Shown in pieces: positions 18,999-29,087 of a stretch of 64,000 nucleotides of DNA (the first letter of the stretch is position 1; every line of letters begins with the position of its first letter). The position numbers and the translations under genes are program-made. The notes under the pieces were generated by a model. The model had not been told where the DNA came from. It searched no databases and saw only the letters and a program-made list of their open reading frames with translations. Source of the DNA: JAJCYL01 sp963664285 (GTDB lineage Bacteria; Bacteroidota; Bacteroidia; Cytophagales; Cyclobacteriaceae). The stretch is from positions 186,001 to 250,000 of the forward strand of contig CAXXNX010000010.1 of NCBI GenBank assembly GCA_963664285.2, in the 5' to 3' direction.

Positions 18999-19460
18999 AT
19001 GAAAAAAGTGATCTTGAACGTTATTGTGGTGACTATAGTATTCCTCTATTCGTGTGGCCCGACACAGACCAAAGAGAAAGATGAAGATGACACACAGTCT
19101 GCCGCCGCTGAAAACGAAACTGAAATCAAACAATCGGTATTTTTTCTAAGCCCATCTGATAATGATACGGTTACATCAACATTTAATGTGGTTATGGGAA
19201 TCGAGGGAATGGAAGTAGAACCGTCCGGCGAAGTCAAGGAAGGATATGGTCATCACCACATACTGATAAATCTACTAATGTGGCCCGAGGGAGAGATAAT
19301 ACCACCCAGTGACACTACTATACATTATGGTAAGGGTCAAACGGAAACCGAGCTCACGATGGAACCGGGGGAATACACGATATCTCTGCAATTTGCCGAC
19401 GGTGTTCATCGGTCATATGGTGAATCAATGGCTGCCAGTATAAAGGTAGTAGTGCAATAA
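18999..19460 (+). CDS. DUF4399-type lipoprotein
   Basis: A 153-aa exported lipoprotein with signal peptide and lipobox FLYSCG (Cys near 19), then an acidic low-complexity linker (KEKDEDDTQSAAAENETE) and one small beta-rich domain. Features of DUF4399 are VFFLSPSDNDTVTSTFNV, YGHHHILIN and MEPGEYTISLQFADGVHRSYG. The function of the family is unknown. It precedes the oxygenase gene by 3 bases, so the two probably form one operon. Confidence 0.82.
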   Translation: MKKVILNVIVVTIVFLYSCGPTQTKEKDEDDTQSAAAENETEIKQSVFFLSPSDNDTVTSTFNVVMGIEGMEVEPSGEVKEGYGHHHILINLLMWPEGEIIPPSDTTIHYGKGQTETELTMEPGEYTISLQFADGVHRSYGESMAASIKVVVQ

Positions 19461-19770
19461 TCGATGCCGGAGAAAATCTATGACGAAATACCGACCCTGG
19501 ATCTCCATGATTTCATCAATGGGAATGCTAGTGGGAAAAGAAGTTTTATTACGAATCTCGGTGAAGCATATCAAAATATTGGCTTCGTGGCGGTCAATAA
19601 TCATGGATTTACAGATGCGAAAAGAGAGCAACTCTATAAAGTAATTCAAAGATTTTTTGCATTGCCTGACAAGGTTAAGCAGCAATACGAGTTTCGGGAA
19701 TTATCTGGTCAGCGAGGGTACATTGGAAAGGGTAAAGAACATGCCAAGGGAAGAAGCACGGGGGATTTAA

Positions 19771-21391
19771 CCCGAAAAATTCATAGTAGACAATAAAAAA
19801 CAGGCATAAATTGCTTATATTGAGATAGTTAGACAACAAAATAAGCAATTAATTTATGCCTGAATATAAGGAAAAAGATACCGTATTTTATCGAGGAAAA
19901 CAAGCTTTTAAATTTGATTTTTCAGCATCAGCGATTAGCTCAGACGGAGCGATATTGTTAAGTGAAAAAGTAGAGAGAAAGACTGGTCTATTAAAAAGCT
20001 TCGCCGCACTGATTCCTGACTATCGAAACCCCTTTTTTATCGAATACACTTATGAAGAAATGCTTCGCCAACGGGTGTTTTTAATGATGCAGGGCTATCA
20101 GGATTGCAATGACGAACAAAAACTCCGAGAGGATCCGGTGATCCGTAAAGTACTAGATAGCGGATTATGTTCCCAGCCTACTTTAAGTCGATTTGAAAAC
20201 AAGGCCGATCGGAGTCTGATCTACCAGATGAGTCAATGGTTTGTAGACCGTTATGTAGAGGAGTTGAAAGAGAAGACTGGTCAAATCATCATTGATGTAG
20301 ATGGTACCGATGACCCTACTCATGGATCCCAACAACTCAGTTTGTATAATGGCTATTATGGACAGACTATGTACCATGAGTTGTTCTTTAAGGACGGGAA
20401 CACCGGTCAGGTCATTTTACCAGTACTACGTCCGGGCAATTGTCACTCCAACAAATGGTTTGTGGCCTTATTGAAAAGGATTGTCATTAAAATCAGAAAA
20501 AAACTGCCCTCAGTAAAGATCCTTATTCGAGCGGATAGTGGCTTTTCAGGAGCATCTTTTTATCGGATAGCTAAGCAGTTTGACCTTCAATTTTGTTTAG
20601 GTATTAGTAGTAATGAAGTTTTAAAGACTTTTACCAAACAGACTATCATTGAAGTAAAAAAGGAATATGCTTCAAAAATCATCAAACATCAAGAGTTTGT
20701 TGGCCCGTTTACTTACCAGGCCAAAAGCTGGGATCGTTCTGAAAAGCTGTACGCCAAAGTGGAGTCTACCGGAAAAGGAATGAATGTCCGTTACTTTGTG
20801 AGCAACTTTGAAGCGATGACCGCTCAACAGATTTACTTTGATTTTTATGTCAAGCGAGGTGATGCCAGTGAAAATCGAATAAAGGAACTCAAAAACATGA
20901 CTTATTCCGACCGGCTTTCCTGTCATCGCTACTGGGCCAATTTCATGCGTTTAATCATCGCTACCCTCTGTTATGAAATGTTCCGGCAGATTAAATTATT
21001 AATTGCCAAAACAAAACACCACTTTGCTAAACGATGGCAAGTGGACAATATCCGGCTTTACCTGATGAAGGTTGGGGCGTGCCTGAAAGAAAGGAAAAGA
21101 TCATTGACAATACAATTCTCAAGAGCCTTTAGATATCAATACCTGCTGGGCGATTTGCTTACGGTGAACTGACCGATCAGTTAAACAGTTTAGTTTAATC
21201 AAAAAAATGTTCTTCCATAAGAACACAATAGAGCTTTGACTGAAAATTGAAAAATTCTAACAAAAAAACGCTCTAATGTCCTTTGAAATCCAGAAACCTG
21301 GTTGATCTTCAAATTAATACATACACTCCAATCAAAAATAGTTAGCAACCCATTATTAATCCCAAAATTGGTGGCCTATGAATAATGCGGG
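19771..21391 (+). mobile_element. IS1380-family element
   Basis: 1621 bp with imperfect ends (CCCGAAAAATTCATAG and, inverted, CCCGCATTATTCATAG) and a 4-bp TTAA target duplication (19767-19770, 21392-21395), typical of IS1380. Precise removal restores the oxygenase frame TGDLKEFFH. Confidence 0.93.
19856..21172 (+). CDS. IS1380-family transposase
   Basis: Intact 438-aa DDE transposase. Catalytic segments are IIIDVDGTDDPTHGSQQ, ILIRADSGFSG and the YVKRGDASENRIKELK block with the final Glu, in the order and spacing of IS1380. The C-terminal half is basic (KTKHHFAKRWQ). The gene starts about 85 bases inside the left end. Confidence 0.93.
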   Translation: MPEYKEKDTVFYRGKQAFKFDFSASAISSDGAILLSEKVERKTGLLKSFAALIPDYRNPFFIEYTYEEMLRQRVFLMMQGYQDCNDEQKLREDPVIRKVLDSGLCSQPTLSRFENKADRSLIYQMSQWFVDRYVEELKEKTGQIIIDVDGTDDPTHGSQQLSLYNGYYGQTMYHELFFKDGNTGQVILPVLRPGNCHSNKWFVALLKRIVIKIRKKLPSVKILIRADSGFSGASFYRIAKQFDLQFCLGISSNEVLKTFTKQTIIEVKKEYASKIIKHQEFVGPFTYQAKSWDRSEKLYAKVESTGKGMNVRYFVSNFEAMTAQQIYFDFYVKRGDASENRIKELKNMTYSDRLSCHRYWANFMRLIIATLCYEMFRQIKLLIAKTKHHFAKRWQVDNIRLYLMKVGACLKERKRSLTIQFSRAFRYQYLLGDLLTVN

Positions 21392-21837
21392 TTAAAAGAA
21401 TTTTTTCATATTGGTCAGCAACTGGAGAAAGATGATGAATTAAAAGATGAATACCCAAATAATATATGGCCCCCTGAAGTGAAGGATTTTAAAGAAAGCA
21501 CTTTGGAGGCTTATTCATTACTTGAAGATACTGGCTTGATTATGTTGAGAGCAATTGCTCTTTATCTTGGATTGGAAGAAAATTATTTTGGTAGCAAGGT
21601 AAAAAAAGGGAACAGTATCTTACGACCCATTCATTATTACCCCATTGAAAATATTGATGAATTACCTGTAGATGCTGTAAGGGCAGCAGAACATGGGGAT
21701 ATTAATTTAATTACATTGCTTATAGGAGCCAGTGCAGATGGCCTGCAGGTGCTTGAGGAGAGATAACAAGTGGATACCGATTTCAGCATTGCCAGAGCAA
21801 CTTGTCATAAACGTAGGAGACATGTTGTCGAGATTAA

Positions 21838-23333
21838 TTAGGGCTTTCTCAGATTGGATAAAAACGACCTTGATTGCTCATATTAAGCGATTCACGTGTA
21901 AATATATTTTTATATATGCAAGGTTATTTGTATATTTGACGTATAGCATTGCATATGATCGATTACACATCGCAGTACCAAACCAAAATAGAAGAATTTT
22001 CCTCCATTAACTCCATCAAACTCAACCCAAACAACAGATGGATAGCACTTGCAAACTTGTTGCCATGGGATGAGTTGGTAAATATCTACAAAAGGAAATT
22101 CAGCGTCAACATGGGGGCAAAGAGCGTCAATCCAAGGCACATCATAGGGGCATTTATTATAAAACATAAACTGGGGTTGTCCGATGAAGAGACCTTGCTG
22201 ACCATCAGCGAAAACCCATACATGCAGTTCTTTCTTGGTTTGGACCATTACACACCTGGTTTGGTGTTTTCGCCTACGCTTTTTGTGGAGATGCGAAAAA
22301 AACTAGGGGATGATACTTTCGATGCATTCTCGAAAATCATCATGATGGTGTCCCTTCCTGACCGGAAACCAAACCAAAAGGGTGCGGTATCTAAAAGGCC
22401 AAAAGGTAAATTAAAGATAGATGCCACTGTGGCAGATCAATACATCACCTACCCAAATGATCTTGGTTTGGTCAATGAAGCCCGTATCAAGACCGAAAAG
22501 ATGGTTGACCGGTTGTTTGACCTGCTCAGGGACAAGATGGAGGTCAAACCCAGGACTTACCGCAGGATGGCCCATAAGCGTTATTTGCAGGAAGCCAAAA
22601 AGAAGAAAAAATCAGTTGTATCGATCCGCAAGGCCATCCGTGTGTTGCTCAACTGTGTAAAAAGGAACCTGGCCATATCGATCAAATGCTGGACCTGTTG
22701 GAAGGGCCGTTTCCTTTTCCCCACAAAACCCAGCAGGAACTGATGGTGGTCCATACCCTTTATAAGCAGCAACAAGGCATGTATGAGCAAGAAAGCCCAC
22801 CAATGTAAAGATCGGATAGTGAGCATCTCACAACCCCATGTACGCCCGATAGTGAGGGGCAAGCAGGGCAAGAGTGTAGAGTTTGGTGCCAAGTTGGGCC
22901 TTTCACTCATGGATGGGTTCATGACCAAGGATAACCTAAGCTGGAATGCCTATAATGAAAGTGAGGACCTGATCAATCAGGCAGAGGCCTACAAGGCTTT
23001 GTTTGGTTATTACCCTGAACTTATACAGGCCGATAAAATCTATGCTACCAATAAGAATCGCAATTGGTGTAAAGAAAACAGCATAAGGATGACAGCTGCC
23101 ACAAAAGGAAAACCTGTGAAGAAATCAGCATACCAGAAGGCTAAATCAAAAAAGGAATATGCTGAGAGGAATGCCATTGAGGGAAGAATAGGCAATGCCA
23201 AACAAGCTTACTCGCTCAATGAAATCAAAGCCAAGCTTAAATCAACTTCACAAACTTGGATTGCTGCAACCCTATTCGTGCTCAATCTATCTAGGGCTGC
23301 TAATTTGATGGGTACTACTTTTTGAGGAAGCCC
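21838..23333 (+). mobile_element. IS5-like element (DUF772 transposase), copy 1
   Basis: About 1496 bp. Terminal inverted repeats are GGGCTT(T/C)CTCA and TGAGGAAGCCC, with an extra TTA at the left end shared by copy 2. It is flanked by a 3-bp TAA repeat (21835-21837, 23334-23336); removal restores the oxygenase frame SRLTNNRLKS. Family assignment is between IS5 and IS1182 types; the short duplication favours IS5. Confidence 0.85.
21955..23325 (+). pseudogene. IS5-like transposase with two frameshifts (copy 1)
   Basis: The first segment (21955-22743, from ATG; an in-frame TTG lies at 21949) has the DUF772-type N-terminus (LLPWDELVNIY, VNPRHIIGAFIIKHKLGLSD, FFLGLDHY) and the first catalytic Asp in LKIDATVADQYITYPND. 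The frame is lost between KRNL and GHIDQ (about 22655-22690), and again by a missing CA dinucleotide near 22800. The last segment (22783-23325) carries DGFMTKDNLSWNAYNES, the second Asp in LIQADKIYATN and the terminal Glu region RNAIEGRIGNAKQAY. The first frameshift is also in copy 2. Confidence 0.85.
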
Positions 23334-23554
23334 TAACTAATAACAGATTGAAATCGACAATTCATCGTGTAGTAAATCCTCCAGAAGAGTTGCTGCAGAC
23401 TTCACGTTACTCTATTCCTTTTTTTATGCATCCAAGATCAAACATGGATCTTGATTGTCTTGAGTGCTGTATTGACGAGGATCATCCAAAGCTTTATGAG
23501 GATATTAAAGCAGGTGAATTTTTGAACGAGCGATTGAAAGAGATTGGCTTAAAG

Positions 23555-23586
23555 AAATAAAAATCCCGAATCAACAGATGCGGGAT
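23555..23586 (-). terminator. Terminator of the bamA-ompH operon
   Basis: On the minus strand ATCCCG and CGGGAT pair around a 12-base loop and are followed by TTTTTATTTC. It lies 24 bases beyond the stop of the last ompH gene and also closes the broken oxygenase gene from the other side. Confidence 0.65.
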
Positions 23587-23609
23587 CATTAATAATCGCA
23601 TATCGTATC

Positions 23610-24155
23610 TTATTCCGTTTCAGGAGGTGTAATTCCCATTTTCTTTAATATGAGATTGGAAATATTATCCTCTTCTACGGCATACAGCAAAATAAAACCA
23701 TTGCCCGTATCAGTGCTGAAGATGTATGAATATCCATTTTCTTCTGCAACTTCGGAAATGGTCTTTTGGATCTTGTCATATGCAGGTTGCAATAATTCAG
23801 CTCTCTTCTGGACTATCGACTGTTGAGCTTGCTGCTGAAAACTCTGTATAGAATTCTGCAAATTGACAATTTCTGTCTCCATATCCTTTCTAATTAGCTC
23901 ATTAGTATCTGGCTGAAGGTTTTGATATTCCTGACCTTTGGTTTGGTATCCTTTAATCTTGGCCTGGAGCTGATTATCCAATTGCTTTTCATAAGAATCT
24001 AGCTCTGCCTGGATCTGCTTGGCCTCCGGCATAAGACTTAAAATATAATCGGCATTGGTATATCCAAGTTTAAGCTCCTGAGCGATTATACTACCTGCCA
24101 CTCCGGCTGTTAACAAGCAGGTAATTGCGAATGATTTTATTTTCATAGTTAACAA
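23610..24155 (-). CDS. OmpH/Skp-family periplasmic chaperone (second copy)
   Basis: A 181-aa exported protein with signal peptide (AITCLLTAGVAGSIIAQ). The OmpH pattern is LGYTNADYILSLMPEAKQIQAEL, then a long coiled coil (about 45-125), then DKIQKTISEVAEENGYSYIF. Skp-type chaperones bind unfolded outer-membrane proteins on their way to BamA. It is 8 bases after its paralogue, in the bamA operon, as is usual in Bacteroidota. Confidence 0.9.
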   Translation of the reverse strand: MLTMKIKSFAITCLLTAGVAGSIIAQELKLGYTNADYILSLMPEAKQIQAELDSYEKQLDNQLQAKIKGYQTKGQEYQNLQPDTNELIRKDMETEIVNLQNSIQSFQQQAQQSIVQKRAELLQPAYDKIQKTISEVAEENGYSYIFSTDTGNGFILLYAVEEDNISNLILKKMGITPPETE

Positions 24156-24163
24156 TTTTTAAT

Positions 24164-24703
24164 TCAATCTTTAATTACATCGTTTTCATCTCCAAGGCCC
24201 AATTCTTCCAATACATAATCGGTATAGTCATGAATAGGGTCTGTATAGATCATTACCAGGGCCCCGGATTTGTCGAAGATTATCTGTAACCGGTTGTTTT
24301 TAGCCACTACTTCAACAGCGTCAAAAACTCTATCCTGCACCGGTTTAATCAATTCTTTTTTCTTCAGAAAAAAGAGACCCTCGAATCCGAAAACTTTTTT
24401 CTGATATTCCTTTAATTCGTCCCGCCTGACATCGATATCAGCCAGTCTTTCATCTTTCATCTCTTTAGTAAGAAGCACTTCTTCTGCTATTAGTTTGCCC
24501 TCCATCCCCTCAATGTTCGTAGACATTTCGTTGATTTCATCCTGCCAGCCTTTTGACAATTTGTCAATCTCACTTTTGGCCTCCGTGTATTCTGCCATTT
24601 GGTTAAGGATATAATCAGTATCTACATAACCAAATTTTTGCGCAAAGCTACTATTTAAAGCCAAACAACAGATAAAAACATATAAAGACAATGCTCTTAA
24701 CAT
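24164..24703 (-). CDS. OmpH/Skp-family periplasmic chaperone (first copy)
   Basis: A 179-aa exported chaperone with signal peptide ending NSSFAQ and the motif FGYVDTDYILNQMAEY, followed by a coiled-coil tentacle region (ELKEYQKKVFGFEGLFFLKKKEL) and a C-terminal KNNRLQIIFDKSG strand. Only 3 bases separate it from bamA upstream. It is a tandem paralogue of 23610-24155; the two share fold and layout but diverge in sequence. Confidence 0.9.
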   Translation of the reverse strand: MLRALSLYVFICCLALNSSFAQKFGYVDTDYILNQMAEYTEAKSEIDKLSKGWQDEINEMSTNIEGMEGKLIAEEVLLTKEMKDERLADIDVRRDELKEYQKKVFGFEGLFFLKKKELIKPVQDRVFDAVEVVAKNNRLQIIFDKSGALVMIYTDPIHDYTDYVLEELGLGDENDVIKD

Positions 24704-24706
24704 AGC

Positions 24707-27385
24707 TTATCTAATTTGCTGACCTATAGAGAAATGCACTTGACCTCCGGACTTCCTATTGGTATTAGGAAGAACGTCAAATCCATATCCCCAATCTATA
24801 CCTAGCAAACCAAATGACGGCATGAAAATTCTCGCTCCTAAACCGGCAGATTTTAACAGATTGAAACTATTAAATTGCTTAAAACTATTCCAGTTGTTGG
24901 CTGCTTCTACGAAAGTAAGCAAGTAAATTGTTGCGACCGGATTTAGAGATACCGGAAATCGGAGCTCCATTACAAACTTATTAAAAACGGTACCACCCTG
25001 GACGCCAGTTTTTGCATCAAATGGTACGATGGAGTTATTCTCATAACCCCTTAAAGCAACAATGTCATTACCTATCAAGAAATTTTGTCCGGACAACCCA
25101 TCTCCTCCTAGGAAGAACCTTTCGAAAGGTCCTATTCCTGCTTTATCGGTATAGCTACCAATGAATCCAAAGTGCGCCCTGGCTTGCAACACCAAATTCC
25201 CAACAATTTGGATGTGATATTTCGCATCAAACAGCCATTTGTGAAATTCTACCCGTTCGAATCTCTCCGCATTATCGAGGGTTTCATAGTCAGCATTGCT
25301 GAATACTGAGTAGGGTGGAGTGAATGATGCACTCAGTGAAAGCTGTGACCCCGATCTCGGATACGTGGGATTGTCAATACTGTTCCTGGCGATAGTGGTA
25401 TTTAACGTGAAATTATTAGCAACTCCATTGGAGAATCCTAGAGACGTTCCGAAATTGAAAACCCTGTATTGTACAAATGAAAGAGAGTTTGAAATGGTAA
25501 AGAAGTCATCCGGCCATTTCACTCTTCTGCCAAGGCTCACTGATATATTCGAAACTTTCAATGATCCCTGGGTTTCATTGGTGTTGATCCTAAATGATCC
25601 TGGGTCGCGGCCAAACAGGCGTTGAACCGAGTAGCTGTAACTTAAACCAAATGAATTAGGCTTCTTACCACCAAGCCAAGGTTCAACAAAAGACGCGGAG
25701 TAGCTTTGAAATCGACGCCCATTCGCTTGAGCTCGAATAGATAGGCGCTGTCCGTCACCTATGGGAAGTGGCCTCCAATTTTTAAAGTGCGGAATATTTC
25801 TAGCAGAGAAATTATTAAAGGTAAGCCCAAGGGTACCTATGAATCCCAATTGTCCACCAAAACCACCGGAGAGCTCAATCTGATCACTAGGCTTTTCTTC
25901 AAGAGACCATTCGATGTCAACTGTTTCGTCAGCTGGATTAGGAATGGGTTGCGGGGAGACTTTTTCTGGATCAAAATAACCAAGTTGAGAAAGTTCTCTT
26001 TGGGTACGAATAATGTTCGCCCGACTAAATTTTTGCCCAGGAATTGTTCTAATTTCTCGCAGGATAACGTGATCATTTGTGCGATCATTGCCTGCAATGA
26101 TTATTTTATTGATGGTTGCCTGGGCACCTTCATAAATTCTCATCTCCAGCTCGATTGAGTCACCGTCTACATTGACTTCTATGGGCTGTACATTGAAAAA
26201 GAGATAGCCGTTATCCATGTAAAGAGAACTGACATCGGCGCCCGTGGGATTATAGTTGAGTTTCTTATTAATTAATTCCAGGTCATAGACATCACCTTTC
26301 TTTACACCAAGAACTGCATCAAGTTGTTCGTTGGTATAAATATAATTTCCCGTCCAAAGGACATTCTTGAAATAGTACCGCTGACCTTCATTAACTGTTA
26401 ATTCGATGTTTACTCTTCTTTTGTCATATGAATATACCGTGTCGGACAATATATCGGCATCTCTGTAACCTTTTTCTCTATAATAGTCAATAAGGAGGTC
26501 TTTATCTTCTTCGAATTTGTTACTCACGTACTTCGAAGACTTAAAGACATTGAGTTTGACTTGATCATTTAGGAAAGCCAGAACATCTTTTTTGTCGTAA
26601 ATAATACTGGAATCAAAGAAGCTTTTAACCTGTTTAGGTCTGAAAATATTGAAGAATTCGTTGAAGATGGTTCTTGTTAGTGCAAGCCTTACATGTTCAT
26701 TTGTAGACTTCATCTTATTCTTCAGGCGACCTTCACTAAAATTTTCATCACCGGTAAATCCGATTTCATAAATTTTCGTCTTATATCCTTTATTAATCGA
26801 AATATCAAGAATTGCACTATTCCTTATAATGGTGTCTTTTCTTTGAACGATATCGACCTGGGTGTTGAGGAAACCTTTTTCGTAGAAGAATTTCTTTATA
26901 GTAAGTTCAGCATTTTTAACGGTGGCATCGGTAACTACACGTCCTCTTATGAGCTCTATTTTTTCTCGAACTTCCTTTTCTTGCCCATTCCCAAGTCCAC
27001 TTATTACAAATTTTCTAAGACGAGGACGTTCGGTCAATTCTATGACCAGATAAACCTTGTTATTGGCAACACTATCAACCTTTATGCCAGCATCACCAAT
27101 AATCCCTTGTTTCCATAGATTCTTAATTGCACTGGTAATGTATTCGCCGGGGATTCGCACTTTATCTCCCACGCCTAGTCCAGATAGGGAGATAAGTGCA
27201 TTTTCATCTAGAAATTCTACTCCTTCTACCTTAATGTCTGCAATCTCATATTCCTTAGGATTAGAATAGTTGATTTGTATCTGATCGTTGGATGAAGTAT
27301 TTCCTCGCGGAAACCTTACCTGGCTAATTCCAAATTGGGTGAAGGAATAGAATAAAGAAATAAGAATAATAATTTTCAACCTCAT
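24707..27385 (-). CDS. bamA: Outer-membrane assembly factor BamA (Omp85)
   Basis: An 892-aa Omp85 protein. A signal peptide (LIILISLFYSFTQFGIS) precedes five POTRA-like repeats (for example IADIKVEGVEFLDENALISL, and a later TINKIIIAGNDRTNDHVILR) and a C-terminal beta-barrel. The surface-latch-type segment is GLGARIFMPSFGLLGIDWGYG, and the final residues SIGQQIR fit a barrel end. It inserts beta-barrel proteins into the outer membrane. The place between uppS and ompH genes is the standard arrangement. Confidence 0.95.
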   Translation of the reverse strand: MRLKIIILISLFYSFTQFGISQVRFPRGNTSSNDQIQINYSNPKEYEIADIKVEGVEFLDENALISLSGLGVGDKVRIPGEYITSAIKNLWKQGIIGDAGIKVDSVANNKVYLVIELTERPRLRKFVISGLGNGQEKEVREKIELIRGRVVTDATVKNAELTIKKFFYEKGFLNTQVDIVQRKDTIIRNSAILDISINKGYKTKIYEIGFTGDENFSEGRLKNKMKSTNEHVRLALTRTIFNEFFNIFRPKQVKSFFDSSIIYDKKDVLAFLNDQVKLNVFKSSKYVSNKFEEDKDLLIDYYREKGYRDADILSDTVYSYDKRRVNIELTVNEGQRYYFKNVLWTGNYIYTNEQLDAVLGVKKGDVYDLELINKKLNYNPTGADVSSLYMDNGYLFFNVQPIEVNVDGDSIELEMRIYEGAQATINKIIIAGNDRTNDHVILREIRTIPGQKFSRANIIRTQRELSQLGYFDPEKVSPQPIPNPADETVDIEWSLEEKPSDQIELSGGFGGQLGFIGTLGLTFNNFSARNIPHFKNWRPLPIGDGQRLSIRAQANGRRFQSYSASFVEPWLGGKKPNSFGLSYSYSVQRLFGRDPGSFRINTNETQGSLKVSNISVSLGRRVKWPDDFFTISNSLSFVQYRVFNFGTSLGFSNGVANNFTLNTTIARNSIDNPTYPRSGSQLSLSASFTPPYSVFSNADYETLDNAERFERVEFHKWLFDAKYHIQIVGNLVLQARAHFGFIGSYTDKAGIGPFERFFLGGDGLSGQNFLIGNDIVALRGYENNSIVPFDAKTGVQGGTVFNKFVMELRFPVSLNPVATIYLLTFVEAANNWNSFKQFNSFNLLKSAGLGARIFMPSFGLLGIDWGYGFDVLPNTNRKSGGQVHFSIGQQIR

Positions 27386-27395
27386 CCTCCCCTAC

Positions 27396-28133
27396 CTATC
27401 TATTTACTTGTTCACTAATTCTGCCAAACCTACGTTCTCTTTGCTGATAAGAAGCTATTGCCTCCATAAGATGCTCTTTTCTAAAATCCGGCCATAACAT
27501 ATTTGTTATATAGATTTCAGTATAAGCCAATTCCCAAAGCAGAAAATTACTTATACGCATTTCGCCACTGGTTCTTATTAACAATTCCGGATCCGGTTTA
27601 CCCGATGTACTTAGACTATTACTTATTGTTTCCTCAGTAATTTCATCCGGCCTTATTTCTCCGGTCATTACCTGTTCTGCGATACATCGCATGGCTTTAT
27701 TCAGATCCCATCGACCGCTATAGTTCAAGGCCAATATCAATTCCATACCTTCATTACTCTTGGTAGCATTTATTGCTGACTGCAGCTCAATTTGGCAATT
27801 CGTTGGCAGAGATTCAGGATTACCAATGGTGGTGAGACGCACATTGTTCTTCAATAAAGTCTTGAGCTCCTTTTTAATGGTCAATACCAAGAGGGCCATG
27901 AGGCCATCCACTTCGATTTTTGGACGGTACCAATTTTCTGTTGAAAACGCATACAAAGTTAAGTACTCAATACCTAGTTCGGCACAGCCTTCTGTAACCT
28001 CCCTCACAGCCCTAATGGCATTTTGATGACCAAAAATTCTTGATGCTCCTCTTTTTTTGGCCCACCTGCCATTACCATCCATGATAACGGCGATGTGTTT
28101 AGGCAAATTATTTAAGTCAAGCTTATGGTCCAT
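27396..28133 (-). CDS. uppS: Isoprenyl transferase (undecaprenyl diphosphate synthase)
   Basis: A 245-aa cis-prenyltransferase that builds the C55 lipid carrier for peptidoglycan and LPS. Family motifs are HIAVIMDGNGRWAKKRG near the N-terminus (catalytic Asp), YLTLYAFSTENW, and RTSGEMRISNFLLWELAYTE with WPDF near the C-terminus. The start is taken as ATG 28133 (MDHKLDLNNLPKH), matching family length; an in-frame GTG at 28205 would add 24 poorly conserved residues. It starts the uppS-bamA-ompH-ompH operon, 10 bases before bamA. Confidence 0.94.
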   Translation of the reverse strand: MDHKLDLNNLPKHIAVIMDGNGRWAKKRGASRIFGHQNAIRAVREVTEGCAELGIEYLTLYAFSTENWYRPKIEVDGLMALLVLTIKKELKTLLKNNVRLTTIGNPESLPTNCQIELQSAINATKSNEGMELILALNYSGRWDLNKAMRCIAEQVMTGEIRPDEITEETISNSLSTSGKPDPELLIRTSGEMRISNFLLWELAYTEIYITNMLWPDFRKEHLMEAIASYQQRERRFGRISEQVNR

Positions 28134-28264
28134 TCCTACCAAGGGTAGTGAATTTTTCAACTTGCAAAGTTGCGACTTTTTTACTGTAAATAAAACTTCA
28201 GCCACCTATCAAATATAGGAATATCAATAAATAGTAGGAATGCAAAAAGAATATAAATAGTTGG

Positions 28265-29011
28265 TTAGTAGGGTCTTATTTTGCTCCTCATCATAGATTG
28301 ATTGGGAACGTATTGGAATGGACAGGGGATGTTGTAGAAGATATAGCTTAAAGAAATGCCAAAGAAGTAATACCAATCATCATCCGAAGGGTTACCGAAT
28401 TGGAAGTTCTTGTCGGCAACATCTCCCCCGGAAATGCCATCAAGCAAGTCGAAAAATGTCTTCCTAGCTCCTATTTCGAAGCCAGCGCTAAATCTTTTTC
28501 CAACTAAATGTTTAACCCCAATTCCAATCGGAATGACTGGCTGAATCTGGTTAAAATCTTCATTAGTATCTACTCCACTGAATCGGGCAAAACCAAAACC
28601 CCCAAATAGGTATGGAGACCATTTTATAGGAGACTTCTCATGCTTATAGTCAAGGAAGTTATATTCAAATGTAATTGCCCCTTCCATAACCGTGGCCGAG
28701 AATGTGGCATTGCGTAAGTCAGCAGCAGGGTCAATCGGGTTGCTGTCATTACCTGCGACTTTTCCAACTGTTAGCGAGATGCGAGTGCTTATTACATCGC
28801 TGAAATTAAATTTATAAAAGCCAAAGATCCCTGGTCTAATGTGCTTGAAATTGTAACCACGAACCAGATCACCCGAATAATTGACACTGCCAAGCCCTGC
28901 TCCCATTTCAATGGCTTGACCTGCTGCCTGTGTGCATAGAAAAAGGTGTGGCAGCCATAATATTAGGAGGAGTCTCCATATGTTGAGTTGGGTAGCATCT
29001 TTTTTAGCCAC
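28265..29011 (-). CDS. DUF6089-type outer-membrane beta-barrel protein
   Basis: A 248-aa protein with signal peptide (LLLILWLPHLFLCTQAAGQA) and alternating beta-strand pattern typical of small outer-membrane barrels (MGAGLGSVNYSGDL, SPYLFGGFGFARF, IGIGVKHLVGKRFSAGFEIG). Genes of this type regularly precede uppS-bamA in Cytophagales. The exact role is unknown; it may be a non-enzymatic barrel linked to envelope assembly. It is homologous to the next gene (29088-30101). Confidence 0.72.
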   Translation of the reverse strand: MAKKDATQLNIWRLLLILWLPHLFLCTQAAGQAIEMGAGLGSVNYSGDLVRGYNFKHIRPGIFGFYKFNFSDVISTRISLTVGKVAGNDSNPIDPAADLRNATFSATVMEGAITFEYNFLDYKHEKSPIKWSPYLFGGFGFARFSGVDTNEDFNQIQPVIPIGIGVKHLVGKRFSAGFEIGARKTFFDLLDGISGGDVADKNFQFGNPSDDDWYYFFGISLSYIFYNIPCPFQYVPNQSMMRSKIRPY

Positions 29012-29087
29012 TTGTTTTGAATCGATTATCTGAATTTACCTCTTCGAACTTTTTTGCTGCTAACGTAGTATATAATCTTCAATGACG

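Larger units (their letters stand above)
19464..23560 (+). pseudogene. Isopenicillin-N-synthase-like 2OG/Fe(II) oxygenase, broken by two ISs and a frameshift
   Basis: The ancestral product is a soluble non-haem iron oxygenase of the IPNS family. Part 1 (19464-19770) has the N-terminal domain (IPTLDLHDFI, NIGFVAVNNHGF). Part 2 (21396-21837) has the HxD motif AEHGDINLITLL. Part 3 (23337-23560) has the distal His and the RxS motif (STIHRVVNPP, TSRYSIPFF). Between parts lie an IS1380-type and an IS5-like element. In addition, near 21755-21762 one extra G turns the frame LQVL-RRDNKW into a stop. Removing both elements, their duplications and that base leaves 324 codons. The substrate is unknown; bacterial homologues are of diverse function. 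Confidence 0.88.

Noticed and set aside
22421..22660. 79-codon frame inside the IS5-like element as a separate gene
   Set aside because: It is an alternative frame of the broken transposase and contains part of the region just before the shared frameshift.
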